A stretch of 64,000 nt of DNA from Verpa conica (GCA_033030425.1 JAUFSD010000014.1:1054001-1118000); one strand, 5' to 3'; positions 26,201-39,281 are shown, numbered from the stretch's first letter. The notes: generated by a model not told the origin, from the letters alone. Made by a program: numbers and translations.

Positions 26201-29200
26201 ACAACCAGATAAATCGGCCTAGGAATCCCCCCTAAGTACCCTTAACAAGGCTTAGCAAGTGCTTCTCTTTTTCGCTCAGTAAATACCCGGCGGCAAATCT
26301 AACCCATTGTATAATAAGATATAGAACGAAAACTCCTGCTGAAATAAGATTTGGGACGGGACCAGTGCTCAAGACGAAGAAATTAATTGTATTTTGAGCT
26401 AGGTACATGTGACAGACAACGTGACACAAAGAATAGACAGTTTTGAATGCAGAGTTATGAGCCGGCTTGCATACTGCGGCATTCTACTTGCCTCACTAAA
26501 ACAAGACCCGTAACAGAGACATTTATATGTCTATTTCGCTAACAATCTCATTGACGATATAGTCCAGATTGTTTCAACCTGAGAACCCCAGATCCAACTG
26601 CGGAGTGATTTGGGTACAAGCAGCGACTATACCGATGGAAGAGGGAAGGTAGCCGAGGGTCTCGTTGGTATGAGAGATTTGATGCCTGTAGTGTCCCCCC
26701 ACCTTCGGATGTTGGCTTCTAACAGAATATAGAAATCAGGTCCATATCTAGTAAACTCCCGGCTTCGGTATTCGCGCTATTGTTTCCAAGCAACGAGCTA
26801 AACGACCGTGAAGTGCGCCTAGACCGCCTTATAATTTACATGCTGGAGCTTCCCATAAATCCTGCTAAAGAGTCCTTAAGGACAGATTTAGCTCATTAGA
26901 TAGGGGTGTGCAAGAAACCCACGAGAAGGTGAAGATCCTAGGAGTACCAAAAAGGTGATAAACACTGGGGAAAACAGACCCCAAAAGAAACTTTCCAGAT
27001 CTAATACGAGGGTAGGAAACTAATCAGCAATTATATATATACCGTCACTCCCTACCAATTTTGTGTTAAATTAAGCAGTGAAACATGACGCACTTTAGCG
27101 CAATCCATACAAGACTTCACAGCGAATATGTAATTCCTGGCTCCTTTGACCTTCAAAGCTCTCGGCTTCACATTCATGGTTTCTAAACCAGTACCACCGG
27201 GTCTTGGCATACACGTAATGAACAAAACGGAGCCCTGCTATAGCCGCCGGTACTACTATTATTACTGGCACAGCCATATACAAACCCACCTGAGCCACAG
27301 CGAATATCGAAGATGTCGCTGTCTTTCCACAAACCTTAATTCAAGAGTTGACGGACTCTTGATAGGTGAACCTATTTCTCTACCACCAGATACCGGGCAC
27401 CAGAAGAGAGATGCCACATTTTCCAAAGTTCTAAATCGCTATACTTCGCACAGGACCCCTGCATGCTTCGTCTGCGTAATGAGTTATTAGGATCCGCATT
27501 TGCCCTACCACCGATTCTGATCTCATCGCCTCAACATTTTACCAAACACCGGAAATCAAAGAGCCACCAAGGATGAAAGATTACGCTAGCCTTCACTGCC
27601 AATGTATTGTGCTGGCAACTGAAGGCAGGCGCTAGTGCTTTTGATGTCTTTGCACATAGCTCCCCATTCCAGTAATCTCCTTATTGAATTGCAGCCAGGG
27701 TAGTAGTGTAACTTGAATAAACCCAGACACCAGGCTTCATCTTTGGGCAAGTAGTTAAAGGAGGCTCGGTTAAACCGAGGGGGTTCTCCGGACTACAGTG
27801 AGCTGATTGATTATACTGATCGACTTGTTCTGTGACCACCTAGTTTCTTCTCCGGTAGAATATAGTCCATAGTTGTGAATGTCTCATAGACACCGAATGA
27901 CTAGGGGAGGTGAGCCACAAAAATATTCTCGACTAGCTGGCGGGTTACCGCGGACGTAACAGCACATCTCTCAATGGCGTCTTGACAAGATATGATAAGG
28001 TTCATGGTGACTCTAGAAATCGGATATTCGACAAAGCCGAGTAAAGCGGTCTTACTTTATTATTCATGCTACAACAGCGATCACGAGGGGCGGAGGTGGC
28101 GGCCAAAACAGCAAGGGTGTCTATCGATCGGTACATGCGGGCAGTAAAATATCAGGAAACGTGATGGGGGTTTTTTGCTGAAAACGGTTTCCGAGGTCTA
28201 ACTCCAAGGACAACGGGCACTTTGTTTTTTGATCCCTACAAGTTACTTTCCTTCTTCCACACTTATGTATCTTTCGGCTGATGCAGGGTTATGCTGCCCT
28301 GTATCGTCAGAAATCGCCGCAGCAGGAGCAGCAAGGGGCCGCACCATCTAAAAAATGACCGACTTGACCCACGACCATGTCTATGGTTACTCCCGTTTTT
28401 TGCCAGAATAGAATTGGGATCTGGAAACCCTGCACATGAGACAGCAAACACAACGAACGGAAAGTCGAACACCTTCTCTTTCATCTGGGAACTCCCGCAA
28501 TCAGATGTACTAAGTACTTAGATGAATCCAGCCGGCATCCGCATGTTCTCATGTACGCGAAACCCACATCGCCAGCCCGAACAAAGAGAACAAGGGGTTG
28601 GTTGTTGGATAATACCTAATGTTAATTCTCACATTTCCCCGATCAACAAGGTCACAGTATAAATAAAATATGTCTATAACGATGGAGTAGAGACAAGCAA
28701 GTCGCCTAGGGCGAGAATGTGGAGCCGATCGAGGGGTTTTCCGACATTTAAGTGGCTTTTCTGCGGGCAGTATTGCAGCCAATCGTGTGGGGGCCAAGCG
28801 GTTCATTAACCTCAACTTGACAACTCCACATGGTCACTGAGCTAGTTAATGATGAGCAAAAAATACTGAATGCTCTGGTAGCATCGACATGGTTCATTAC
28901 GCGTTTGAATTATGGTCACTTCTTGATATTACCGGCAGAGGGCGTATGACAGAACTTATATTCGAGTTGTAACTCACGCGGTTCCGTTAGGTCCTATGCG
29001 CTCGGTCGCACTTCCGTTGTTTGATGATTTCGAGAGATTGGCCGGCACAACGCCGTGTGGTTAACAGAAGTTGTGCTTTCTTTGTTATACCCCTACTGAA
29101 AGTGACGCATGCACTAATTTAAGGCCGTATGTGAATAAACAAGTATGATACACTACAGCTTCAAGGCAGCAGATTAGATGATATCCAGGGCGAGATTTCA

Positions 29201-31814
29201 GTTGTTTTTGCCCGGCAAGGGAGGTGATGTTACAATGTTACAAAGTTAGGCATTTGCCTAGCTTTAGTTCCAGAATGATCAGCAAGTTAGCTATGTATTT
29301 GCTGTGGACATGGGAAAAAGCAATCATTTCTTTATGAGATAATATGCCTTTTCTGGAGGAATGCACGATAGCGTTGATTGCATTTTTATTCACGCCACGG
29401 CACTAACTTAGTGTTGAGTAGTGTTTACCCTACAGAGTGGTATTCTGTTTCCGAGGGGAAGGGGGTTATCGGGAGGTTGCACTTGACGATGTTGATGGAT
29501 AAAGCACCAATGAATCGACGGACATATGAGTGCTCAGCAGGTTTTTATTGCCGTGTCTTTGCGTGGGTGTGACAGAGTAAGCTAACCTAGAAGTAGTCAA
29601 GCGTCGGGGCCAGTATTTGGAGCTCGCACTACCTTTGATTGGCTCCCCCCAAAGGAAAGCTCCCCGAAGCATACAACCATCAACCACCTAAAGTCTGACT
29701 AAAACGCCCCACGTTTTGTGATACCAACACTCTAGGTGTGATCGGGGCTATCAGCACGGGGATGTGGATATGAAGTCCTCACCGAGAAAACATCAGGAGT
29801 TCTCTCGAGAACCCTCGAAGATCCTAAAGAGATACAGCCATGCCTGAGTTGATTTGGCAAATAGGCGGGCAGGGTTGATATGAGTGATCACGAACCGCGT
29901 ACGTAACGCACTTCTTGTTGTCGTTGTGGACGGCGGTGCTCGAGTCATGATGCGGTCGAGCTTATCCAATCAAATCAGTTAAACCCGTTACCCTCCATGA
30001 GCTCTCTCTTTTTTTTTTTTGCTTGTTGTTTATTCATAACGGCATAGCCCGTTTCCCATCTCTCTCTTTTTGTTGCATCGATTCATAGAGCTCTCCAAAT
30101 AACTACTTTCGATCGAAGCTCGTTTAAGCTTCGGCCATTTGTCCAACTGAGCCGTCGGGCGACGAGCCTGACCCATCCGAAAACTCGAACGAAAGGGATT
30201 GTCATCGTTTGGAGTCTGATCGTATATCGGTTGTCAGACGCTTTCGAAACTGCTTCTCCAGTTAAATCATTTAGTCCACATTGTAGTACTGTATCCATGG
30301 CCAATTGCCGACAGATATCATACCTAGGCCTATGGCTCCTAGGATTTGGAGATGCATACTATTCTCGATACAAAAAATGCTTGGGCTTTGCAGGCTGAAA
30401 TGATTTATCTGTGGCAATAATGATTTGTGGTGCTCTGAGAGACAGGTTTGGCTTGTTGATGTTTGGTGCGCCGCGCCCGTGCAGGTGGTCCTCTCAAACA
30501 AAAGTTACGAGGCACTTGGCTAAATCCGCAGTCTCCTTGAAGCACCATGAATCCGGCCCAGTAATTACCTGCTAGTTTGAGGAAGCATGCAAACCTTGCG
30601 AGAACAAAATCTCAAACATACATTTAGTGATAACAGTTTATACGACGGTTAAACTTGCGAAGAATGGGCAAATGATCGGTTGCATCCTATTGTGAGCTAT
30701 CTCTGGTGCCCCCGAGCCGTTCCACAAAATGAGCAAACGGCTTGTGGTAACATGCCGTGGATTTTACATATGTGCTTGAGTAAATTGTGACTACTCTACA
30801 GAATGATACAGGGAAACGGAAACGAACCTGAGGGTGGGTGTAAAGTAGACGACTTATGGGACTTATGGCGGCAAGCAGTAAGCAGTGGGGGAGGGACACT
30901 GGTCCAGCCTTCTAGCCTACTCCCTCCACGCCCAACTCTTCAGCCCCTTCGTGGGTACAAAGGAAGTGACTGGAAAGTCTTCTGAGCATCATTCCTGCCG
31001 ACCCGAATCACCAAGAATCGAGTTTATGGCTGCGTGGACTTGGGCCTAGTTTTTGACGCCGTGGCAACAACGCTAAAAACAGCTAGCAAAGCAAAGTAAG
31101 GCAGTTCTCCGCTCATCCTAGGATACACCCTAAAGAAAGAAGCAGGTCAAAGACCAATCGTCCGGCGCGCCGTAAATATGTTAGGTGGTATCAGTAAATC
31201 ATGCCGAACAGGAATAGTCGGTAGATTAGAGGAAACGGATGCGACAAGAATAAAACAAATATGTGTATCGTTTCTTTGTTAATTTGTGCTATTCCCCCTC
31301 TTTTTGTACCATCAAAATGGTGACCGGGGGCTGGTCAAACGTGGGCGTGAAGGGCTAGGTTTGTCAATTTACGAATCTGGCTGTATGCGTCGCCTTTCCC
31401 TTGCTGCATGATTGGGTGGATCGGGGAACTCCCTTACATTCAACATCCACACGCCTTCATAATTCGGTAGGACTGAAGCAAAAGAGTCGCTCATCGCAGA
31501 TTAGATTGTTATTATTTCTCATTCTTGTTCACAAGCCAGCATTAACGACCATATCGCACAGTGACCTCCCCCCCCCAAAGGAGAGGTCCCTGTCCTCCTT
31601 CACTTGAATGCTGCGTCATGTTCCCGGAAAGTACCAAGCTCGGAAAGTAGAAATGTACATAGGTTGTACGTAAGTCACGTTACAGGTACGCCAAACTACA
31701 AAGAACAAGGCCAAGGCCCAAGGGAAAGAAAAAAAAGAAGGAAACCGAGAAACCGAGGGGGGAGGAGAAAAAGGAAAGAAAAAAAACCCAAACTATTAGT
31801 TAGAAACACGCAAC

Positions 31815-31890
31815 CACCAAAGCATCAAAGCCTGCTTCGGCGCAGGCACTCTCAGCACTACTGCTGAGGGCTGGCTCTGGTGCTTTTTTT
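31815..31890 (+). ncRNA. Possible structured RNA: two hairpins, closing stem and T-run
   Basis: Hairpin 1 pairs GCCTGC (31830-31835) with GCAGGC (31842-31847). Hairpin 2 pairs CTCAGCA (31851-31857) with TGCTGAG (31862-31868) around a CTAC loop and can extend by a G-T and a C-G pair. CACCA at 31815-31819 can pair with TGGTG at 31878-31882, closing a three-way junction. Seven T follow at 31884-31890, as in a polymerase III terminator. I recognise no known RNA family, and no A or B box is evident, so this is only a candidate. Confidence 0.3.
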
Positions 31891-32178
31891 CCTCTCCTCA
31901 CCTGTGCCCCGTTTTGCTGTGGGGCTTACTATCCTTACAACCTTACAAACCTGACCGTACACTGGGAAATTTTAGCACCTGCCTGGGTTCGTGTCCTTGT
32001 CCGGATGATGATGGGTTGTTGGGCTCAATAGCGAGCACGGAGCTCTGATGCAGACTCACGACTAGCATGTCGAAGGGGTGGGGAACAACGGAAAAGAAAT
32101 GCGACGACGACAAAGGGCTTGACAATAGCACCAAAAAGGTACCCAGACAGCTAGAGACTTGCCGGTGTCGTATCGCTG

Positions 32179-33046
32179 TTGGGGCTAGGACTAAGCAGGA
32201 AACAGCAACCTCCTCCTCTCTCTCTCCCCTCACCCACCGATTGCACACGCATCCTCGTCTCATCAGAGACCTTTCTGGGTCTCAATCATACGTTCTCACC
32301 TTGGTTATTTCATTTTTCTCTGCTCCGGATTAGATATCTTTTAAATCCATTAATTCACTTGGGTTTTCTACCAACAGGATGCCTGCTGCACCAGACACTT
32401 ACCCTTGCCCTTTCCCTTTCCTGCACCCCCTCCCCTAGTTCGTCCATCCACATCCCAATCCCAACCAACCAGCCTCTTCCTTCCTTTCAAATTCCCCCAA
32501 ACACAATTTGCCCAAGAGTTAAATCACACACCTCCTTTTTTCCCAATGCGATACAGGCGCACACAGCTTAGCGGAACGCGCATGTCCATGCCCTCACTCC
32601 GCCCGGCACGCGCCGCTGACTTTGGGAAAAAGTGGCAAAGCCCATCTTCATAATTACATCAAGGGTTCAACAAGTCCTTATAATTCTTCCCACACATTAA
32701 GCCATGACATGACGCCAATACTTTTCCAATTCCGGGTCATATTCTGGGCTCCTCTGACATTCTTCCGCTTCTACTCCATCCACTGGCTACTCGCCGCTAG
32801 ACATCGCGCAGCTTCTTCTGGGGCTACGCGCCACTCCACCTCTTCCCTGCTCAGCTGGTTGCCTGTCCTGACGGGGCCATAGCGGTACCTCTTTATCACC
32901 AGGGGACTGTCTGCCTGCGGGGTTAAACTAGGACGCGTTTGGTACTACTCTAATACCATAGCCGACCTTCTCTGACGTTCTTTATATCTATCTATCCTCC
33001 CCAAGTGTATAATACAATATTTGGTCTTCCGCTATCATCCATCTTA
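32179..33046 (+). promoter_or_regulatory. Pyrimidine-rich leader region with upstream ORFs, before the cyclin gene
   Basis: The 870 bp before the cyclin start codon are rich in CT tracts, as in long fungal promoters and leaders. Two short upstream frames with ATG starts are visible: 32379-32438 (19 codons) and 32546-32653 (35 codons). If the transcript begins upstream of them they could dampen translation of the cyclin. A CCAACAG just before 32379 could also be a leader-intron acceptor. Transcription start is not known. Confidence 0.4.
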
Positions 33047-35046
33047 ATGTTGAATATCGCAGTTCGACCCCACATCATGCATCCACACTCAGCCTACCAA
33101 CCTCTTGAAGGCCCACACCCCTACCATTCGGCTGGTATCTTCAACAGCTTTGATTCCCCACGATCACCCATAAGCCTAGGCTCGAATGCGAGGAGGTATT
33201 CTATATCGTCTGGGACCCCTTCAAGATACCAACCTACACAACCAGTAAACCGGGGACTCCAAACACCTCCGCCAGACATGACTTCGGGATTCAAGGGGAC
33301 TTTACATTCATATAGCCATGGCCAGCTTAGACAGTTTGAGCCTCCAATTGCGGGCAACGGGGTACCAAAATCGTTAGACAGCTTCAGGATTACAACCTCT
33401 CAAGCAAACCAAAACTACATCCCACGACGAAGAGAGAGCCCGCCAATTTCGAGACGGAATTCTATTGCACATACTGAGCAGCATTCAAGGCGGAGGAACT
33501 CAACAACCAATGGTGTACCCATGACAGTTCCCTCTACGATAAATAACACCAAGGCAAACCTGGCCGAGTTTGCAGCACAGGTCCGTACTCATTGGGCCAC
33601 AAAGTCTTTTTGAGATACCTAGCTAATAGTTAAATAGATTACATGTTTGTTTTGGTTCGAATCTTCGCTTCTTCTACAAAGAGTTGCTGAATCTTCAACC
33701 ACCCCTGTTCCCCAAGGTCTCCTGGCTCCAGATGCCATGCCAAGTTTAGGCTTCCGGAAGTGGGTCACAACCATTTTATCTACAACCCAGGTTTCTGAAA
33801 ATGTCATACTACTTGCTCTACTCTTCATCTACAGGCTTAAGAAGAGTAATCCATCTGTAAAGGGAAAGCCTGGTAGTGAGTTTAGGCTGCTTACCGTGGC
33901 TTTGATGTTGGGAAATAAGTGTGAGTTAGCTTGAAATGAATATTGCGGATTTAATTTTTTAATACTTACTTTAAACTAGTTTTGGATGATAACACATACA
34001 CAAACAAGACTTGGGCTGAGGTTTCTGGAATTTCGGTACAGGAGATTCACATAATGGAGGTAGAATTTCTAAGCAATATGAGATACAGTTTGTTTGTGTC
34101 GAATGCGGACTGGAAAGGATGGCATACTACACTTGGGCGTTTTTGGGCGTTTTGGGATAAGGCACAGAGGGTGCCTGTTGAAATAGGATCCAGGGTTCCG
34201 GCCCCTATCAACTCGACCTTACCGGTTGTTCCACCATCATTACCCTCCCCACCACCCTCAAATAGCTCATCTCCGCCATACGCTTCGTCACTTTCTATGC
34301 CAGGATATCCTCACCAGCTTGTTCCTTCATTGATGCCGGCGCATTCTCCGATAACCCCAATGCCACAACCTGATTTCCAAGCCTTGTCAAGGAAAAGGCC
34401 ATATGATTCGTCAACCGGGATGCAACCTCCGACAAAGAGGGTTACTAGGTCTATGGGGCCAATGCTAAACACTTCAGGCACTCAATTTCCTCTTTTGACT
34501 CCTTTGTCTACACCGTCACAAGTTCCTCGCTTGTCCATCAACGTTTTCCCTTCAGCCTCTGGTGCCCAGCACCACCCTAACTTAGCTGCTCCAGCCATGT
34601 CTTCAAATCAGCTTCCTTTGCCTGGAACACGTGCTATGGCTAGTGTATACTCTCAACCCCCACCAATATCCCCAGTATCGGTTGGTCCGGTCAATCACAA
34701 CGTAAACTATGGGTCTAGAAATACGTCTCCTTACTCTCAGCACAACTCTATTCATCATTCGGCGGCGTCATCTCCAACTACCCCAGGATTCTCGCAACAT
34801 CAACAGTCCCCAAATTGGATTCTCGGAAACCGGAACTCTCCGTATAGACCTGTCCGCGGGGTCAACACTCTTCTAGTACCTCCACCCCCAACTTCTGTCG
34901 AACCGCCGACACTTTGCTATGACCAAATGCATTACCAGCCTTTGGGTAAACCACGTACAGAGTACAAGACTGGAATTGTCCCATATATGCAGACCGAAAC
35001 TTGGCCTCAATCTTGGCCGGTCCCATATACGGATTTCAGTTTTTGA
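33047..35046 (+). CDS. Pho85-type (Clg1/Pcl-like) cyclin
   Basis: Three exons: 33047-33580, 33638-33920 and 33980-35046; 627 residues. The cyclin box lies at residues about 180-320: AEFAAQITCLFWFESSLLLQ, SLGFRKWVTTILSTTQVSEN, VILLALLFIYRLKK, MLGNKFLDDNTYTNKTWAEV and SVQEIHIMEVEFLSNMRYSL. The order and the NKFLDDNTYTNKTW block are those of Pcl/Clg1-like cyclins that bind the kinase Pho85 (PhoA/PhoB in Aspergillus). Long Pro/Ser-rich tails flank the box on both sides and are likely disordered. Intron 1 uses a less common donor, GTCCGT, but joins the box in frame; intron 2 restores phase 1. An in-frame ATG 30 bases downstream is an alternative start. S. pombe Clg1 is the closest named relative I can suggest; the exact subfamily is uncertain. 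Confidence 0.88.
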
Positions 35047-37130
35047 AATCTGGGAAGATCTAGTCTTTTTTTTCTTTTGTTGACTTTCCTTTTATTATAT
35101 TTCTCGATGGTTGATTATTCACATCCTAAGTAAGGACAACCTCGATATATTGCATACACTGGATGGGAGGTTTTTGTTTTTGCTCGTTTTTTTGTTTATC
35201 TAGCGGTTTTTTTTTAGTGGATACCTTGTGGCTTCTGGTGTTACGATTTCTTTTTCGGCCTTGTGTATTATTAACCTTTTTTTCCATTTTTTTTTTTCAC
35301 TTTGTTAATGGTTGGGGATTTATATATTTCTGGTGCTCAAGAGGTCGCATAGGGAAATGGAGTTTTTGTTTATGCAAAGGGTGGGAAATATTGTGGGAAT
35401 TTGTTTGATATCGCTTGTACGATTACTTTAGAAGCAAAATTCCTACACGTAGGTGGAGAAAAAAAAATTGAATTCTCGAGCTAGAGATATCTGTCTATTT
35501 GAAAGGGATTAGTTTCTTGAGGCTTTGCAAATCTCGAAATGTTGATATAGGGTTGAGGGGGTATTTTATATGGCAGGAGAAACTGAATCTATCATTATCA
35601 TTGGACGTACCTGTCAGTTCTGAAAGGACTGATTGCTGCCGGGCGATAGGGATGTGGGGGTTCTCTCTTTTCAGAGACTTTTCTTATTCTTATGACAATT
35701 CAATGCCAAGATTTGCCAAGTAGCCTATCGAAATGCCTATCATAATCCCGGGACCTGCCGGCTAGCCTTTATTATTCTATATGCAGGATTCGTTGGTACA
35801 GTAGACTGGGGAGCTCCCTATAAGGGCTTAGAAGAGTATAAGGGTACCCGTCCCCTAAGGACACGCAGTCAGGTTTTCCCTTAGTGTACTGGGATCTTGG
35901 CCCCGAGTGAGCGCTTGTACCTATGTATACTGGTATTTTTTTTTACCCGTTTTAAAGATTGATGAGAAGTACATGTAGATTAGTATCACACGGCAAATAT
36001 CCGTACAGCTGGGGCTTTACGGTTTTCGTTGGAGTAGTGTAAAGAAGACACTGGTCTCGTGTTAGATTGCCCTTTTTTTTATTTTTATTTTAAGGCAGTG
36101 ATTGATGGTTTAGGTAGGGTCGAGGCGATGGGCGTTTTTGTCACTAATGCTCTAGACTGGCTATTGATAGTGATAAGCTGTGAAGCGGTTAAGGTTGAAA
36201 TCCAAGTTTCTACTAGTCCCACAGCAGGGTAACTTGAATGCTAGAAGCGAATCAACAACACCTAAGGCCCCATAGAACAAACAAACAGTCCCTGCTCCAG
36301 AAGTCAGACAAGAAGACCTAGAACCGCGAGGGTACATATGTGCCTACCTGGTTGGCGGGGGTAAAACGGGAAACAGGTTTTTTTTCCTTCTTTCTTTCGC
36401 TGGAGCAGGATGCCGCTTGTACTTGATACCTACAGCATCTTCCCGCGGCCGAAGGGGAAGAGGCTTACCGAAGAAAGTTACGTCAGTCCCATGAAGCGTC
36501 CTAAGCCCTAGACTGACTTTGGTTATCGTCGTTTTTTTAATCTTCCATTTTTCCAGAGTGATGTTAAATCCAGCCTCTTTTATCCGGTGGCCGTGACGGT
36601 TTTTTCTTCTTCTTTCCCTTGGTATTTTGGAGGGGCTGGACGACCCTTATCGGAAGAAGCAAGTATTAGGGGGCCTGGTAAGGCATTATGGGATGGAAGG
36701 GGGAAAAAGGAACAAAACAAATAACGGAGTGGGCCTGTCCTACTGGGGATTACTCGTAGATGTGCGCGGGGCCACACGAACATAGGAGAGGGCCCTTTCT
36801 TCCCCGAGGCACTGGAGCGGGCCAAAATTATAATTTTTTTTCTTTTCTTCTTTCTCCCGGTAAAAGTAAAAATTTTCCCGCATAGGGAGGTAGATCTAAG
36901 TGTCTTGCAGCAACGCCGCCACTTCTTAGTGGGGGTCTTTCCAAACCCATATCACCGGTTTCGCGCGCGCAAAACATATATTTTTTCTTTTCCTTTTCTT
37001 TCATCTCTTCTTGATCATCTTTCGTTCGCGCCGTCACCTTCCTCCACAGGTAATATTTGGTAGCCTCCTGTCAGCCTGGCACGACAATCTCTCATCATCG
37101 TGATATCTGCAGTAAAGGATCGATTTTCCG
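35047..37130. other. Intergenic between cyclin and NADH dehydrogenase genes
   Basis: 2.1 kb without a supported gene. It opens with T-rich sequence, probably the cyclin 3' end; a TACATGTA octamer is at 35970. The last 200 bp are pyrimidine-rich (TTTCTTTTCCTTTTCTTTC near 36980) and are the likely promoter and leader of the dehydrogenase. Minus-strand frames at 36580-37037 look like mirror images of that pyrimidine tract. Confidence 0.55.
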
Positions 37131-39281
37131 ATGATGTCTTCTACCTTGAAGCTCCGAGCTGTCCCTGCAGCAACAAGTCTGATGTCACGCACAATTCTTC
37201 AGCGTCAGGCAGTTTTTAGGCCTTCTATTCAGCGCCAAATTATTCAATCACCTTTCAAGCGTGCTTACGCCTCCGAAGCTTCTCCGGTGACGAAACCTCC
37301 GAGGAGCAGATTTAGATACTTCAAATATGCATGGAGGGGTACCTATACACTTGCAATTGTTGGAACTGTTTGGCTTGGATATTCCATCTATGAAACTCGT
37401 TTTCCAAAGGAGCAGACTGAACCTGACCCATCAAAAAAGACACTTGTGATTCTCGGTAAGAATAAATTTCTTTAAATAAAAAACTAAACTATTTAGACAC
37501 TAGCAATTTGTTTTAACTTTTTTGTAAATCTAGGGTCTGGATGGGGAAGCGTTGCCCTCCTTAAAAAGTTAGAAACTGAAAATTATAATGTCATCGTTAT
37601 TTCACCGCGCAACTTTTTTCTATTCACCCCTCTGTTGCCTAGTTGCCCAACCGGGACCGTTGAACACCGCAGTATCATGGAGCCATTGAGACATATTCTT
37701 CGTCACAAGAAGGCATCTGTCAAGTTCTACGAGGCTGAGGCGACTAAAATTGATCACGACCGCCGGGTTGTTGTTATCAATGATCTCTCGGACGTGAAAG
37801 GCGATATCAACCAGACTGAGGTTCCTTTCGACTACCTTGTTGTGGGTGTAGGTGCTGAGAATGCAACATTTGGTGAGTATAGTGCTGCCATGTGATGATT
37901 GGCTGCTGGGATTTGGTCTGATATTCGTGGTTGTGCGTCATAGGTATTCCGGGAGTTAGGGAAAATGCATGTTTTCTGAAAGAGATTACCGATGCCCAAA
38001 AAATTCGGAAGAAGGTTATGGACTGCATTGAGACGGCTATGTTCAAGGATCAAACCCAGGAAGAGAAGGAACGTCTCCTTCACATGGTGAGAAGTGACTC
38101 AGCTCCGGTTTATTATCTTGGAAGCTTATGTGGTTTGCTCACGATACCCGGTTTACCAGGTTGTTGTCGGAGGTGGTCCAACTGGTGTCGAATTTGCTGC
38201 CGAGCTCCAGGATTTCTTTGAAGACGACTTGAAGAAATGGGTTCCGGGAATTACCGGTGACTTCCATGTTACCTTGGTTGAAGCTCTGCCGAATGTGGGT
38301 TCACGAAATACTCCTCGCACATGATTCGTAAATATCTAATTAATTCCGATAGGTCTTACCCATGTTCAGCAAGACTCTGATCGAGTACACCGAGCAAACA
38401 TTCAAGGATGAGAAGATCGATGTCCGCACAAAGACGATGGTCAAGAATGTGACGGATAAGTACATTGAGGCAGAGGTGACTAAGCCAGATGGTACTCGGG
38501 AGAAGCAAATCATCCCGTACGGGTGTCTAGTCTGGGCGACGGGTAATGCTGTGAGAGGTGTTGTCAGGGACTTGATGGGGCAGCTTCCGCAGCAGAAAAA
38601 CTCTCGTCGTGGTTTGGCTGTCAACGAGTACCTTGTTGTTGATGGAACTGAGGGGATCTGGGCTCTCGGAGACTGCTCAGCAACTAAATATGCCCCCACA
38701 GCTCAGGTCGCCTCACAACAGGGTGCCTTCTTAGCTCGTCTTTTCAACACGATGGCTCATACTCAGGCTTTAGAGGCTGATTTGGACCATTTGGATGCTC
38801 TCTCCCAGGAAGCCAAGGCCACCGAGGATAGAGAGGCTTTGGAAAGGGAAATACAGAAGAAGAGTAAATCGATTAGGAAAATCAAGCAGCTCTCACCCTT
38901 CGAGTACTCTCACCAGGGATCTTTGGCCTATATTGGAATGGAGAGAGCAGTTGCAGATATCACTTGGTTTAACGGAAATGTGGGTACCTCATATAAACCT
39001 TTCAAGCTCTTCTAAACGTTTTTTAAAAAACTTGTTTCATGTGGCTCTTGCTGACTTGGGATGCTTTAGCTGGCTTCCGGTGGTTCATTGACATACCTTT
39101 TCTGGAGATCTGCGTACCTTTCTATGTGTTTTAGCACAAGGAATCGCGTCCTTGTGCTCATGGACTGGCTTAAAGTCAAGGTCTTCGGTCGTGATGTCTC
39201 AAGGTTAGATTTTGCTGTTTTCTTACCCCAAGTCAATCCGTAAAACCTAATATCTAACCTTTTATGTGATACAGAGAGTAA
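37131..39281 (+). CDS. NDE1: Alternative (rotenone-insensitive) NADH:ubiquinone oxidoreductase, external type
   Basis: Seven exons: 37131-37455, 37534-37872, 37944-38086, 38160-38294, 38353-38979, 39070-39203 and 39275-39281; 569 residues. A basic, Ser/Arg-rich presequence (about 1-48) suggests mitochondrial import, followed by one membrane segment ([17 protein letters not shown], about 71-87), typical of enzymes facing the intermembrane space. The FAD Rossmann motif is [13 protein letters not shown] (from 106) and the NADH motif [16 protein letters not shown] (from 270). [20 protein letters not shown] and the C-terminal [20 protein letters not shown] then VFGRDVSRE are family signatures. No EF-hand insertion is present, unlike Ca-regulated NDE1 of Neurospora, so external orientation is inferred, not shown. 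The enzyme feeds cytosolic NADH electrons to ubiquinone without proton pumping. The final exon adds only one residue and the stop. Confidence 0.93.

Larger units (their letters stand above)
20538..33046. other. 12.5-kb gene desert
   Basis: No gene can be supported. The first 5 kb or so are strongly AT-rich; from about 26 kb the base composition looks more balanced. Reading frames rarely exceed 90 codons. Several minus-strand frames (24197-23949, 26429-26232, 27298-27095) look somewhat protein-like, the last two with hydrophobic stretches, but none has a recognisable domain or joins convincingly to another. Visible structure: a 15-bp direct duplication around a 31-bp insert (23165-23225), TACATGTA at 21546 and 22863, a paired hairpin with T-run (31815-31890), and a pyrimidine-rich leader region from about 32200. 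No intact transposon ORF, terminal repeat or LTR was seen. Confidence 0.55.

Noticed and set aside
27095..27490. Hydrophobic minus-strand frame (67 codons) and overlapping plus-strand frame (114 codons)
   Set aside because: They overlap on opposite strands in a gene desert, have non-ATG starts or no homology I recognise, and could not be joined to other exons.
31604..31867. Lys/Arg-rich 87-codon frame
   Set aside because: It is the translation of a purine-rich tract (AAAG/GGAG runs) and not a protein-like sequence.
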